In this document: positions 1 to 6,702 of the stretch, one piece after another
Numbering within the stretch: position 1 is the first letter of the stretch
Layout of the letters: each line of letters starts with the position of its first letter
Source of the DNA: Bacillota bacterium
GTDB taxonomy: Bacteria > Bacillota > Clostridia > Christensenellales > SZUA-584
DNA: 16,750 nt
Reading direction: 5' to 3'
Assembly (NCBI GenBank): GCA_023436525.1
Contig: JAEZIW010000150.1
Location: 1 to 16,750 of the forward strand
Program-made: the position numbers and the translations under genes
The notes under the pieces: generated by a model
What the model was told of the DNA's origin: nothing
The model's database searches: none
Seen by the model: the letters and a program-made list of their open reading frames with translations, nothing else

Positions 1-102
1 TTCAGTTTTTCTCCTCCGATCAAAATCTTCCCATCGGTCATTTTCAGCGGATATTCCGCAGCTATAACGGTTAAAATTAAATGTTTTAATTAATAATAAT
101 TA

Positions 103-131
103 TTGATTGCATCTATATATTGTGTTAGTAT
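103..131 (+). promoter_or_regulatory. predicted nrdJ promoter
   Basis: A TTGATT -35 (103-108), a 17-base spacer and a TAGTAT -10 (126-131) put the start of transcription near 138, about 30 bases ahead of the nrdJ start codon. The spacer is almost entirely occupied by a candidate NrdR box, so a bound repressor would block RNA polymerase. Predicted by eye; the -10 is not perfect. Confidence 0.55.
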
Positions 132-156
132 ATATTTTCAATACATAATGGTGTAT
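110..156 (+). promoter_or_regulatory. tandem NrdR boxes upstream of nrdJ
   Basis: The first box (110-125) reads CATCTATATATTGTGT. It matches the last 13 of 16 bases of the NrdR consensus ACACTATATATTGTGT. A second, degenerate palindromic box (141-156), ATACATAATGGTGTAT, begins exactly 31 bp later, the three-helical-turn phasing expected for paired NrdR sites. NrdR is the zinc-finger/ATP-cone repressor of bacterial ribonucleotide reductase genes of all classes. The first box sits between -35 and -10, and the second covers about +4 to +19. The first box is strong; the second is supported mainly by spacing. Confidence 0.72.
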
Positions 157-168
157 ATAGGAGGGGAC

Positions 169-2409
169 ATGAACTTATCAGATAACGCGCGTGTTGTGCT
201 GGAAAGACGTTATTTAAAAAGGGATGAAAACGGTGTAAGCGAGCGCCCGGAGGATATGATTCGTCGTGTGGCGGATACCATTGCCGCAGCCGATGCAGCT
301 TACGGCGGCGATGTGGGCAAAACCGCCGGCGCGTTTTTTGATATGATGGATTCGTTGAAATTCCTGCCCAACTCGCCCACGCTGATGAACGCGGGGCGTG
401 AGCTCGGGCAGCTTTCGGCCTGTTTTGTGCTCCCCATCGAAGATACGATGGAAGGCATTTTTGATACGCTTAAGAACGCCGCGATGATTCACAAGAGCGG
501 CGGCGGCACAGGCTTTTCGTTTTCACGTATTCGCCCGGCGGGCGCAAGCGTGAATTCAACGGGTGGTGTGGCCAGCGGCCCCATCAGCTTTATGAAGGTG
601 TTCAATGCTTCTACCGAAGCGGTGAAACAGGGCGGCACACGGCGCGGCGCGAACATGGGCATCCTACGTATCGATCATCCGGATATCATGGAGTTCATCA
701 AATGTAAAAACGACCTGACACAGATGACCAATTTCAACATCAGTGTCGGCCTGACCGAAAAATTTATGCAGGCCGTGCTGGCCGATAAGAAATTCGACCT
801 GATTGACCCGCATACGAAAAAGAAAACGGGCAGCCTGCGGGCCAAAGAGGTGTACGATACCATCGTGGAGATGGCATGGACGAGCGGGGAACCGGGCATC
901 GTGTTTCTTGACCGCATAAATAAGGAGAACCCAGTGCCCGCAGCGGGCGAGATTGAGAGCACAAACCCTTGCGGCGAGCAGCCGCTGCTGCCGTTTGAAA
1001 GCTGCAACTTGGGCTCGCTCAATTTGAACGTGTTCGTGAAAAACGGCGCGATCGATTACGAAAGCCTCGGTGAAACGGTGGAACTGGCTGTTCATTTTCT
1101 GGATAACGTGATTGATGTGAACCGTTATCCGCTGCAAAAGATTGAAGAAACCACAAAAAGCATGCGCAAAATCGGCCTTGGCGTCATGGGCTTTTCGGAT
1201 ATGCTTTACCGCCTCGGCATACCGTACAACAGTGAACAAGCGGTAAAAACCGCGCAGGACATCATGGCGTTCATACAGCTGCGTGCGCGCGAAGCGTCGC
1301 AGGCCTTGGCGCTGGTGCGAGGCAGCTTCCCGATGTTCGCGCAGAGCGTGTACAAGCAGCAGGGCATCAAAGCCATGCGCAACGCAACGGTGACGACGAT
1401 CGCGCCGACCGGCACGATATCGATTATCGCGGGCACATCGAGCGGCATCGAGCCGGTGTTTGCAATTTCGTATATTCGCAACGTGATGGACAATGACAAG
1501 CTCGTTGAGGTGCATCCTTATTTTGAGCAGTTCGCACGCGAGAACGGTTTTTACAGCAAAGAGCTGATGCAAACCATCGCGAACAGGGGCACATTACACG
1601 GCATCGCCGAAATACCGGAGAGTGTCCAAAAAGTGTTTGTAACGGCGCACGATATCTCGCCGGAGTACCATATTCGTATGCAAAGCGCCTTTCAGGATTC
1701 CACCGACAACGCGGTATCAAAAACGGTTAACTTCGCGCAGTCTGCCACCAAGGAAGATGTGCGCGCCGCTTACGACCTTGCCTATCAGCTGGGGCTCAAA
1801 GGCGTCACGATTTATCGCGATGGCAGCCGTCAAGGCCAGGTGCTGAGCGTCGGTGAAAAGCAGCAGGACGAGCCGATCGAAGAAGAAGTTGATGAAAATG
1901 CCGTTTTGGCACCGCGTGAGCGCCCCGAAATCACAAAGGGCATCACACAAAAAATAAAAATCGGCTGCGGCAATTTGTATGTGACGGTTAACTACGATAA
2001 CGAGGGCATTTGTGAGGTGTTTACCAACGTCGGGCGAGCGGGCGGATGTCCGTCTCAGTCTGAGGCGACGAGCCGTCTTGTTTCTATGGCGCTGCGTTCC
2101 GGCGTTGATGTCGACAGCATTATCGAGCAGCTGCGCGGCATTCGCTGCCATTCCACGCTGCGCCAGAAGGGCCTCAAAGTGCTGTCGTGTCCGGATGCGA
2201 TCGGCCGCGTACTGGAACGCGTTGTTGAATTGAGGGACATTGAAGCGCAAGCGGCACAGCCCAAACTTGTCAGCGCGGGCCATGCGCATGAAAGCGCAAC
2301 TCAGCCCAAAAGCAGCAGCGCAGGCAAATGTCCCGAATGCGCCTCACAGATGGAGCACGAAGGCGGCTGTGTGGTCTGCCGCTCTTGCGGATACTCGAAA
2401 TGCGGCTGA
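169..2409 (+). CDS. nrdJ: adenosylcobalamin-dependent (class II) ribonucleotide reductase
   Basis: This enzyme reduces ribonucleotides to deoxyribonucleotides in the cytoplasm, using an adenosylcobalamin-derived thiyl radical and no oxygen. The frame is open from TTG 103, but ATG 169 is the likely start because AGGAGGGG (159-166) lies just before it; this gives 746 aa. The barrel carries the family motifs FLPNSPTLMNAG, HKSGGGTGFSFSRIRP and STNPCGEQPLLPFESCNLGS, and the phosphate-binding APTGTIS. By comparison with characterised class II enzymes, Cys268 is the radical cysteine (with Asn266 and Glu270), and Cys85 and Cys279 form the redox pair. The last ~150 residues hold a TSCPD-type domain (GGCPSQSEATSRL, then a CHSTLRQKG region). 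A Cys-rich tail follows (CPEC, CVVCRSCG, KCG), which could bind zinc or re-reduce the active site. It appears monocistronic and NrdR-controlled. Confidence 0.95.
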   Translation: MNLSDNARVVLERRYLKRDENGVSERPEDMIRRVADTIAAADAAYGGDVGKTAGAFFDMMDSLKFLPNSPTLMNAGRELGQLSACFVLPIEDTMEGIFDTLKNAAMIHKSGGGTGFSFSRIRPAGASVNSTGGVASGPISFMKVFNASTEAVKQGGTRRGANMGILRIDHPDIMEFIKCKNDLTQMTNFNISVGLTEKFMQAVLADKKFDLIDPHTKKKTGSLRAKEVYDTIVEMAWTSGEPGIVFLDRINKENPVPAAGEIESTNPCGEQPLLPFESCNLGSLNLNVFVKNGAIDYESLGETVELAVHFLDNVIDVNRYPLQKIEETTKSMRKIGLGVMGFSDMLYRLGIPYNSEQAVKTAQDIMAFIQLRAREASQALALVRGSFPMFAQSVYKQQGIKAMRNATVTTIAPTGTISIIAGTSSGIEPVFAISYIRNVMDNDKLVEVHPYFEQFARENGFYSKELMQTIANRGTLHGIAEIPESVQKVFVTAHDISPEYHIRMQSAFQDSTDNAVSKTVNFAQSATKEDVRAAYDLAYQLGLKGVTIYRDGSRQGQVLSVGEKQQDEPIEEEVDENAVLAPRERPEITKGITQKIKIGCGNLYVTVNYDNEGICEVFTNVGRAGGCPSQSEATSRLVSMALRSGVDVDSIIEQLRGIRCHSTLRQKGLKVLSCPDAIGRVLERVVELRDIEAQAAQPKLVSAGHAHESATQPKSSSAGKCPECASQMEHEGGCVVCRSCGYSKCG

Positions 2410-2424
2410 TATTTAAAATTTACG

Positions 2425-2453
2425 TTGTGCGCTATTCGATTTTCATATATAAT
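2425..2453 (+). promoter_or_regulatory. predicted promoter of the anti-sigma-like gene
   Basis: A perfect TATAAT -10 (2448-2453) lies 17 bases after a weak -35, TTGTGC (2425-2430). It starts just after the nrdJ stop, so the downstream gene is probably transcribed independently. The predicted start is near 2460. An inverted repeat, ACGTTTTG-ATGGAA-CAAAACGT (2468-2489), lies just inside the transcript and may be an operator or a small hairpin. Confidence 0.5.
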
Positions 2454-2540
2454 TTTTGTTGAAAGTTACGTTTTGATGGAACAAAACGTGCCTGGCCTGC
2501 GTCATATTGGTGAAAACGTGGTTTAAGGATGTGGTGGGGG

Positions 2541-3464
2541 ATGGATTGCAGGATTGCACAAGAGAATATCGATTTATTTGTTGACGGTTTTTTAAACGAG
2601 AAAGACCGTGAACGGCTATTGAAGCACGCCGCAACATGTGCCGTGTGTCAAAAGGCAATTGATGATGCAGTCCGCCTGAAAAACGCGCTTGCGTCTCTTC
2701 CCGAGATAGAGCCGCCAAAGGGGCTTGCCATGTCTGCGATAAAAAAAGCAAAAAGCAAAAAACCGTTGTTTATGTATGTGTCTGCCGCCACAGCTGCCGT
2801 TGCTGCCGTGGTTGCACTCGTTGTGATATTTACGCCGGGCATCGGCATGAAGGACGCCACCAGGTCAGCCGGCGGAGCGGAGTCGGGCGTGGCAGCAGCC
2901 AAAGACGAATCACCCGCGGCGCAAATGGCACCCGCCGAAGAGGAGCAGCTTTTCTCTATGGAAGCAGCAGATGAAGACGGGAACGGAGCGACGGAAGACT
3001 TGTGGCCGGCAGCTCCGGAAGAATCCGTTGAGGCCTCAATCAAAGATATGGGCGCCTACATTTACGCAACCGAGGGCGATTTTGTTACAGCCGAGCAGAG
3101 CAGCTATTACAGACCTGAGGTATTGCCGCAGGGCGCTGTACTGTCGAGCATATCGATGGATGAAGAATCCTTCGTGTTCTCGTACATGCTGGCTGACGGA
3201 AACGGGATGACGTTTGCCTGGCTCGACGCGCTGGATGACAACGGCCTTAACGACTGGCTTGAGAAAACGTACGGTGATTTGTCAGCGCTCAACTATGACG
3301 GCACCCATTACCTGTATGCAGGTGAGGGCAACACGGCTGTATATTGGGAACAGGACGGCAATGCGTTTCATGCCACCGTGCCCGCGTCTTGGACAGCGCA
3401 GGATATCGCGACATACTGCAAAGCGGAGTTTGTTGAAGTGCAGGAGCCGGACGAGCGGCAATAG
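2541..3464 (+). CDS. putative membrane anti-sigma factor with zinc-finger (zf-HC2/ZAS-like) domain
   Basis: This is a predicted single-pass membrane protein of 307 aa. I chose ATG 2541 over the in-frame ATG 2529 because MDC-xx-AQ-xxx-xFVDGFL is how this family normally begins, and AAGGA (2525-2529) lies upstream at an acceptable distance. The N-terminal domain has Cys3 and His29-x3-Cys33-x2-Cys36, the zinc ligands of ZAS anti-sigma factors that hold ECF sigma factors at the membrane. A transmembrane segment spans about residues 76-98. The outer part (99-307) is acidic with an Ala/Glu-rich linker and matches no domain I recognise. ECF/anti-sigma genes are usually paired, but the upstream neighbour here is nrdJ and a terminator follows, so the partner sigma factor is elsewhere. 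It could instead be a zf-HC2 protein with another role. Confidence 0.72.
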   Translation: MDCRIAQENIDLFVDGFLNEKDRERLLKHAATCAVCQKAIDDAVRLKNALASLPEIEPPKGLAMSAIKKAKSKKPLFMYVSAATAAVAAVVALVVIFTPGIGMKDATRSAGGAESGVAAAKDESPAAQMAPAEEEQLFSMEAADEDGNGATEDLWPAAPEESVEASIKDMGAYIYATEGDFVTAEQSSYYRPEVLPQGAVLSSISMDEESFVFSYMLADGNGMTFAWLDALDDNGLNDWLEKTYGDLSALNYDGTHYLYAGEGNTAVYWEQDGNAFHATVPASWTAQDIATYCKAEFVEVQEPDERQ

Positions 3465-3487
3465 ATGGATTAAATAAAGAGGTATTG

Positions 3488-3517
3488 AAACAGGAAGTTC
3501 GCGCTTCCTGTTTTTTT
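3488..3517 (+). terminator. intrinsic terminator of the anti-sigma-like gene
   Basis: A perfect 10-bp stem, AAACAGGAAG (3488-3497) with CTTCCTGTTT (3504-3513), has the loop TTCGCG and runs into seven T's (3511-3517). It lies 23 bases past the stop codon. Confidence 0.9.
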
Positions 3518-3555
3518 GTTGGCCCGGTTTGAGCGGAACGCGTTAAGCAAAGAAC

Positions 3556-3587
3556 GTAGGAAGCGACCTCTGCTTATGCCCCGGATG
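3556..3587 (+). repeat. direct repeat A, copy 1
   Basis: This 32-base unit, beginning GTAGGAAGCGACCTCTGC, recurs at 3823-3854 with 27 of 32 bases identical. No coding potential. It belongs to the repeat-filled gap 3518-4076 between the terminator and the end of the minus-strand membrane protein gene. Confidence 0.65.
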
Positions 3588-3609
3588 TGAAACATAATTC
3601 CGTCTCATC

Positions 3610-3640
3610 GTAAGGGATCGACACAGAGGTCGATCCCTAC
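3610..3640. repeat. inverted repeat (hairpin element)
   Basis: GTAAGGGATCGAC (3610-3622) and GTCGATCCCTAC (3629-3640) are complementary apart from one extra A, with the loop ACAGAG. It shares the GTAGGGA/CGACCTC wording of direct repeat A and is probably a relic of the same interspersed repeat family. Confidence 0.65.
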
Positions 3641-3738
3641 GGTCCGATAAATAATGTTATTTTTCAAGTGAACGAGGGAGGCAAGGGCGCATGCAATAGT
3701 CTATTGGCATTATGAAAATAGCAGTTTGCTCGAATATT

Positions 3739-3780
3739 GGCTCCCTCTTAGGGGCTGTCGCCGATAGGCGACTGGAGGAG
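3739..3780 (-). repeat. partial MITE-like element, inverted relative to the copy near 9300
   Basis: Read on the minus strand, this piece contains CAGTCGCCTATCGGCGACAG followed by a CCCC...GGG...GCC hairpin end. That is the arrangement found at 9305-9344, where CAGTCGCCTGGCGGCGACAG precedes CTTCCCC...GGGGAAGCC. Only the right half is recognisable. Two copies in one window indicate a family dispersed through the host genome. Confidence 0.6.
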
Positions 3781-3822
3781 GAAAACAATATATCAGGATG
3801 CTGTTCATTAAAAACGACAAGT

Positions 3823-3854
3823 GTAGGGAACGACCTCCGCTTGTGCCCCGAATG
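3823..3854 (+). repeat. direct repeat A, copy 2
   Basis: Second copy of the 32-base unit at 3556-3587, differing at five positions. Its end runs straight into the GGGGTATGTC arm of the next repeat cluster. Confidence 0.65.
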
Positions 3855-3907
3855 GGGTATGTCGTTCCGGGTGACATGACATACCCCTCCGGGGTATAGG
3901 TATCTCT
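3854..3907 (+). repeat. overlapping inverted repeats and direct repeat B, copy 1
   Basis: GGGGTATGTC (3854-3863) is the exact complement of GACATACCCC (3878-3887). ATACCCC (3881-3887) can also pair with GGGGTAT (3891-3897) across TCC, so two alternative hairpins compete for the same strand. The segment 3886-3907, CCTCCGGGGTATAGGTATCTCT, recurs at 4029-4050 with one difference. Confidence 0.65.
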
Positions 3908-4015
3908 TTTATGGATTTTTTTGGTTGAGGAAAATGAATTGGTATTGAATACTAAAAATGAGTCCTGTTGGCGGCGCTTGCCGCGATGCTCTGTGTTTTT
4001 GCATATATGGGAAAA

Positions 4016-4050
4016 GGGTGACCACACGCCTCCGGGGTACAGGTATCTCT
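4016..4050 (+). repeat. direct repeat B, copy 2
   Basis: GGGTGAC, a short variable stretch, then the CCTCCGGGGTACAGG unit repeats 3869-3907. The core 22 bases match at 21 positions. It lies just beyond the 3' end of the minus-strand membrane protein gene. The 3908-4015 spacer holds no gene I can support. Confidence 0.6.
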
Positions 4051-4076
4051 ATTTTTTATTTTGTGAGTACGTGCAT

Positions 4077-4973
4077 TTATTCAGCCGGTATGCTTTCCTC
4101 GGCCTGCACCTTTTTCGGCGGCAAAAGCAGCAGCATCGATGTGCGCTTCTGATAAGCGTCGTAACCCTGCTTTGTGTCACTCAGCCGGTTCTCCATCATC
4201 GGTATGCTGATCATCACGAACAGCAGCGTCATCAGCACAGGCGCTATTGCCGTCCACCACAACGTGCCGTGCGCACCCAGCTGTATCAGCCACACGCCCC
4301 ACCACAGCGACACCTCGCCGAGATAATTCGGATGACGGGAGTATTTCCACAGCCCCGTTTCAATGCTTTTGCCGCTGTCCGCATTTTCTTTTCTGAAGTT
4401 AAGCATCTGCCCGTCCGAAAAAATCTGCAGCGTCACCGCCCCGAGGCAGACGATGAACCCGAGCATCGAAATTGACCCGATGGTATCCGATTCGGAAACC
4501 GCGCAGAAGTAAGCAGGCAGCATGTTTACAAATACGAAAAGCGTTGGCATCATATTGATGCCGAAAAAGTTGGTCAGCAGCCAAAGCTTTGGGTTCTTGT
4601 CACGCAGCATTGTGTAACGCCAGTCTTGATGCGTCATGCCGCGCCAGCCGACAGCCCAGTTCAGCGTGAGGCGCACGCCCCACACCGTGAACACTGCAAT
4701 GTAGAGCATGTCGACAGCGTCTACAGATTGCGTTTCAATAAGGAAGCAGACGAAAAGCACCAGCGGCGCAACGCTCCAGTAAGGGTCGTAAAGGCTCGCG
4801 TTTTTGAAAACGAGCCCCACAGCCCACACCACCACCGTGGCAGCAGCATCCGCAATTAAATATGCGAATATGCCCTTGAACGGCAGCAGGGCAAAAATAA
4901 GCAGCCCCGTAAAAAACGCGGCTGTGTAAACGAACAGCACAATCAGCAATGATAGGCCTTTGGATAATGTCAT
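4077..4973 (-). CDS. DUF1295 family integral membrane protein (steroid 5-alpha-reductase C-terminal-like fold)
   Basis: This is a polytopic membrane protein of 298 aa with about eight hydrophobic segments. ATG 4973 is preferred over an upstream in-frame ATG at 5021 because GAGAGG lies nine bases before it on the minus strand. Family hallmarks are YDPYWS (62-67), WRGMTHQDWRY (110-120), DGQMLNFR (187-194) and GLWKYSRHPNYLGE (207-220), then PMMENR and a final YxxYxxxTS. The RHPNYxGE-type motif is shared by steroid reductase and isoprenylcysteine methyltransferase relatives, where it helps bind the cofactor. DUF1295 proteins are presumed NAD(P)H-dependent membrane oxidoreductases, but the substrate is unknown here. 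It has its own predicted promoter with paired palindromic boxes. Confidence 0.88.
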   Translation of the reverse strand: MTLSKGLSLLIVLFVYTAAFFTGLLIFALLPFKGIFAYLIADAAATVVVWAVGLVFKNASLYDPYWSVAPLVLFVCFLIETQSVDAVDMLYIAVFTVWGVRLTLNWAVGWRGMTHQDWRYTMLRDKNPKLWLLTNFFGINMMPTLFVFVNMLPAYFCAVSESDTIGSISMLGFIVCLGAVTLQIFSDGQMLNFRKENADSGKSIETGLWKYSRHPNYLGEVSLWWGVWLIQLGAHGTLWWTAIAPVLMTLLFVMISIPMMENRLSDTKQGYDAYQKRTSMLLLLPPKKVQAEESIPAE

Positions 4974-4974
4974 C

Positions 4975-5016
4975 GTATAATACCTCTCATTTACGTATGT
5001 ATATTTGGTATTATAC
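4975..5016 (-). promoter_or_regulatory. promoter region with paired GTATAATAC palindromes
   Basis: GTATAATACC (4975-4984) and GGTATTATAC (5007-5016) form a perfect 10-bp inverted repeat. Each arm contains the 9-base palindrome GTAT-W-ATAC, and the two lie 32 bp apart centre to centre, about three helical turns. On the minus strand the distal arm contains a TATAAT -10 (5015-5010), and the proximal arm sits between the ribosome binding site and the start codon of the DUF1295 gene. This looks like a two-site operator, though no regulator is known. The -35 is poor. Confidence 0.5.
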
Positions 5017-5047
5017 AACAAAACAGTGCCTGCGAAAAAGGCGCCTG

Positions 5048-5839
5048 CTACTTTTTATTACCGCCCATCATATTGCCCATCATGTTCATTATATTCATCA
5101 TGCTGCCTATGTTACCCATACCGCCCATGTTGCCCGTGCCGCTCGCTTGGCCGGTGTTTTTGGGGCCGGCGGTGTTGCCGCCCATGCCGCCCATGAATTT
5201 GAACATGTCTTCGGGCTTAAAGCTGCCCATGTTGCCCATCATGCGCATCATGTTTTGCATGTTGCGAAACTTGCCTTGTTCCTCCGGCGGCATAAACATA
5301 GAAAGGGCTTCAAACATTTGCTCGGGAGACGATGTGTTCATATTTCTCAGCTTCTCCATTCTGCGCGTCATGCGCTCAAAGCTTTCCTGCATACGCGCGG
5401 ACTGGGAAAGCCCCTGCATCATGCTTCTCGTATCGTTCCCTGCGTATTGAGACAGCACATCAAGCAAAGACTGCTGACGCGACAGACGCGAGAACGAATT
5501 AAGCCCGGTGCCGCTGCGGCTCGGGGGTGACATATTCGGATGGCGGCGGTATTCCTCCGACATCGTGTGCGCGCTGAAAATACTGCGGATGGCCTCTTTA
5601 TCACCGGCGCTGACATACGGCTCGATACGCCTGAGCATTTCAAATGTGGATTCGCGGTTTAAGCCATCCTTCATTGTCATGGCGAGTAAAAAGCTGAGTT
5701 CAGGCGAAAACGACGCGTGGCTCAATATATCCCCATAGCCCATCTGGCGTGCGGGAGGGGACTGTGCTTGTGCGGAGCGCATCGGCTGGCGCTGCGGCCG
5801 CCGCGGTGCCGGACGTGAGCCGAAAGGGAACCTTGGCAT
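5048..5839 (-). CDS. hypothetical protein with Met/Gly/Asn-rich tail
   Basis: Not a family I can name; 263 aa. ATG 5839 is well supported by AAGGAGAG (minus strand, 5853-5846). Residues 1-35 are basic, Pro/Gln/Arg-rich and probably disordered. Residues ~35-185 are predicted helical (SPELSFLLAMTMKDGLNRES, later ERMTRRMEKLRNM). The last ~65 residues are a low-complexity run of Met, Gly and Asn (MGNM, MGGMGG, MMNIMNMMGN). There is no signal peptide or membrane helix. A pattern resembling [hydrophobic]xxxxPxxxxxEQxxKxxxxxxM occurs near PPEEQGKFRNMQNMM, and a looser form near EPYVSAGDKEAIRS; the first resembles the end of the divergently encoded small protein. It lies 74 bases upstream of the DUF1295 gene on the same strand but need not share its promoter. 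Confidence 0.7.
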   Translation of the reverse strand: MPRFPFGSRPAPRRPQRQPMRSAQAQSPPARQMGYGDILSHASFSPELSFLLAMTMKDGLNRESTFEMLRRIEPYVSAGDKEAIRSIFSAHTMSEEYRRHPNMSPPSRSGTGLNSFSRLSRQQSLLDVLSQYAGNDTRSMMQGLSQSARMQESFERMTRRMEKLRNMNTSSPEQMFEALSMFMPPEEQGKFRNMQNMMRMMGNMGSFKPEDMFKFMGGMGGNTAGPKNTGQASGTGNMGGMGNIGSMMNIMNMMGNMMGGNKK

Positions 5840-5981
5840 GGAAATCTCTCCTTCAATACTGATCTACAATTCATCGTATGTTCGGTGCCTTAAGTTCGTG
5901 CACTTTGGCGGCTGCAGCGAATATATATGTAATGACCGTCCGTTTGCTTCGCGGCGGGAACACAAAAAGGGAGGGAAATGT

Positions 5982-6317
5982 ATGCCGAAGAAGGACCTGC
6001 GGCAGATGAAGAAAGAAAAGATGCGGTGCAGCCAGGAAGAGCTTAAGGAAACGGCGCAGAAGCTCAATATAGATGCGAGCGGCATTGAGGAGGAGAACGT
6101 CAGGAATATTGAGGATACGATAGCGCAGTATGAGAACAAAAGCGAAGGCGAGCTGATGAGCGACCTCGAGCGCATGATTTCTCAGGGGCGCAAGGACGGT
6201 TCGTTTACCGACGATATGCTCGATGGGTTCATACAAAACGTGGCACCGATGCTGGATGCCGAGCAGCGAAAAAAGCTCGAAGGCCTTGCGCAGATGATTA
6301 AGATGAACAAGATTTAA
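5982..6317 (+). CDS. small charged helical hypothetical protein
   Basis: Unrecognised; 111 aa. The frame is open from 5838, but ATG 5982 is the best start because GGGAGGG lies just upstream and the coding character begins there. An ATG at 5978 is out of frame. The protein starts with a lysine-rich segment (MPKKDLRQMKKEKMR), is highly charged and predicted almost fully helical, and ends PMLDAEQRKKLEGLAQMIKM. That tail resembles the MFMPPEEQGKFRNMQNMM segment of the divergently transcribed neighbour (5048-5839). The two start codons are only 142 bp apart, so they may be co-regulated and could interact. There is no signal sequence, and no clear terminator follows. Confidence 0.7.
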   Translation: MPKKDLRQMKKEKMRCSQEELKETAQKLNIDASGIEEENVRNIEDTIAQYENKSEGELMSDLERMISQGRKDGSFTDDMLDGFIQNVAPMLDAEQRKKLEGLAQMIKMNKI

Positions 6318-6660
6318 AAAGCAGATAAGTTACATACTGTATGAACTCATTTGAATTTCGTGGGCACTGGATTCAGTCATACGGTCGATGGCATTTTTTA
6401 TACTATCAAAAAGCCTTGTCTTAACTGTATGGCTGATTTTCTGCATGCAAATTTTACAGGTTAATATCAGAGCATACCAACAACAACTCTCTTTTTGATA
6501 TGCATTAATTATAATGAGCGAATCAAGAAGCTTTAAGATAAAGACCGATCCTTTTTGATTCTTAATCATTGTGACTGCCAGAGTTGACTGCTGCATTGAC
6601 GTATTGAGTTTAACGTGCACAGAGCGCGGATCATAGAATAGATAGTGTGTTTTCTTCAGG
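6318..6660. other. AT-rich gap with no supported gene
   Basis: This stretch between the small helical protein and the murG promoter is more AT-rich than its neighbours. It contains an 11-base palindrome, CATACTGTATG (6333-6343), but no strong terminator hairpin. A 96-codon open frame on the minus strand (6620-6330) begins with GTG, has no convincing ribosome binding site and resembles nothing I know, so I do not call it a gene. Confidence 0.5.
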
Positions 6661-6665
6661 CCGTA

Positions 6666-6674
6666 TGGTATAAT
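6666..6674 (+). promoter_or_regulatory. extended -10 promoter of murG
   Basis: TGGTATAAT is an extended -10 (TGn-TATAAT) at 6666-6674. It has no good -35 at 16-18 bases upstream, as is typical of extended -10 promoters. Transcription would start near 6681, giving a leader of about 22 bases that carries the GGAGAGG site (6688-6694). Confidence 0.65.
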
Positions 6675-6702
6675 GCAAAAAGATTACGGAGAGGATTGTT
6701 GT

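Noticed and set aside
1..41. A possible start of a divergent minus-strand gene (ATG at 41, reading MTDGKILIGGEKL to the window edge).
   Set aside because: Only 13 codons are visible, there is no good ribosome binding site, and the plus strand is also open over the same stretch.
2476..2526. A 16-codon open frame (MEQNVPGLRHIGENVV) ending at the ribosome binding region of the anti-sigma-like gene.
   Set aside because: It has no convincing ribosome binding site and forms part of an inverted repeat; chance is the simpler explanation.
3921..4475. Plus-strand open frame of 184 codons.
   Set aside because: It starts in repeat-rich non-coding DNA and runs antisense through the well-supported DUF1295 gene, with low-complexity His/Arg-rich translation.
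6330..6620. Minus-strand open frame of 96 codons between the small helical protein gene and murG.
   Set aside because: GTG start without a ribosome binding site, AT-rich composition unlike the neighbouring genes and no recognisable motif.
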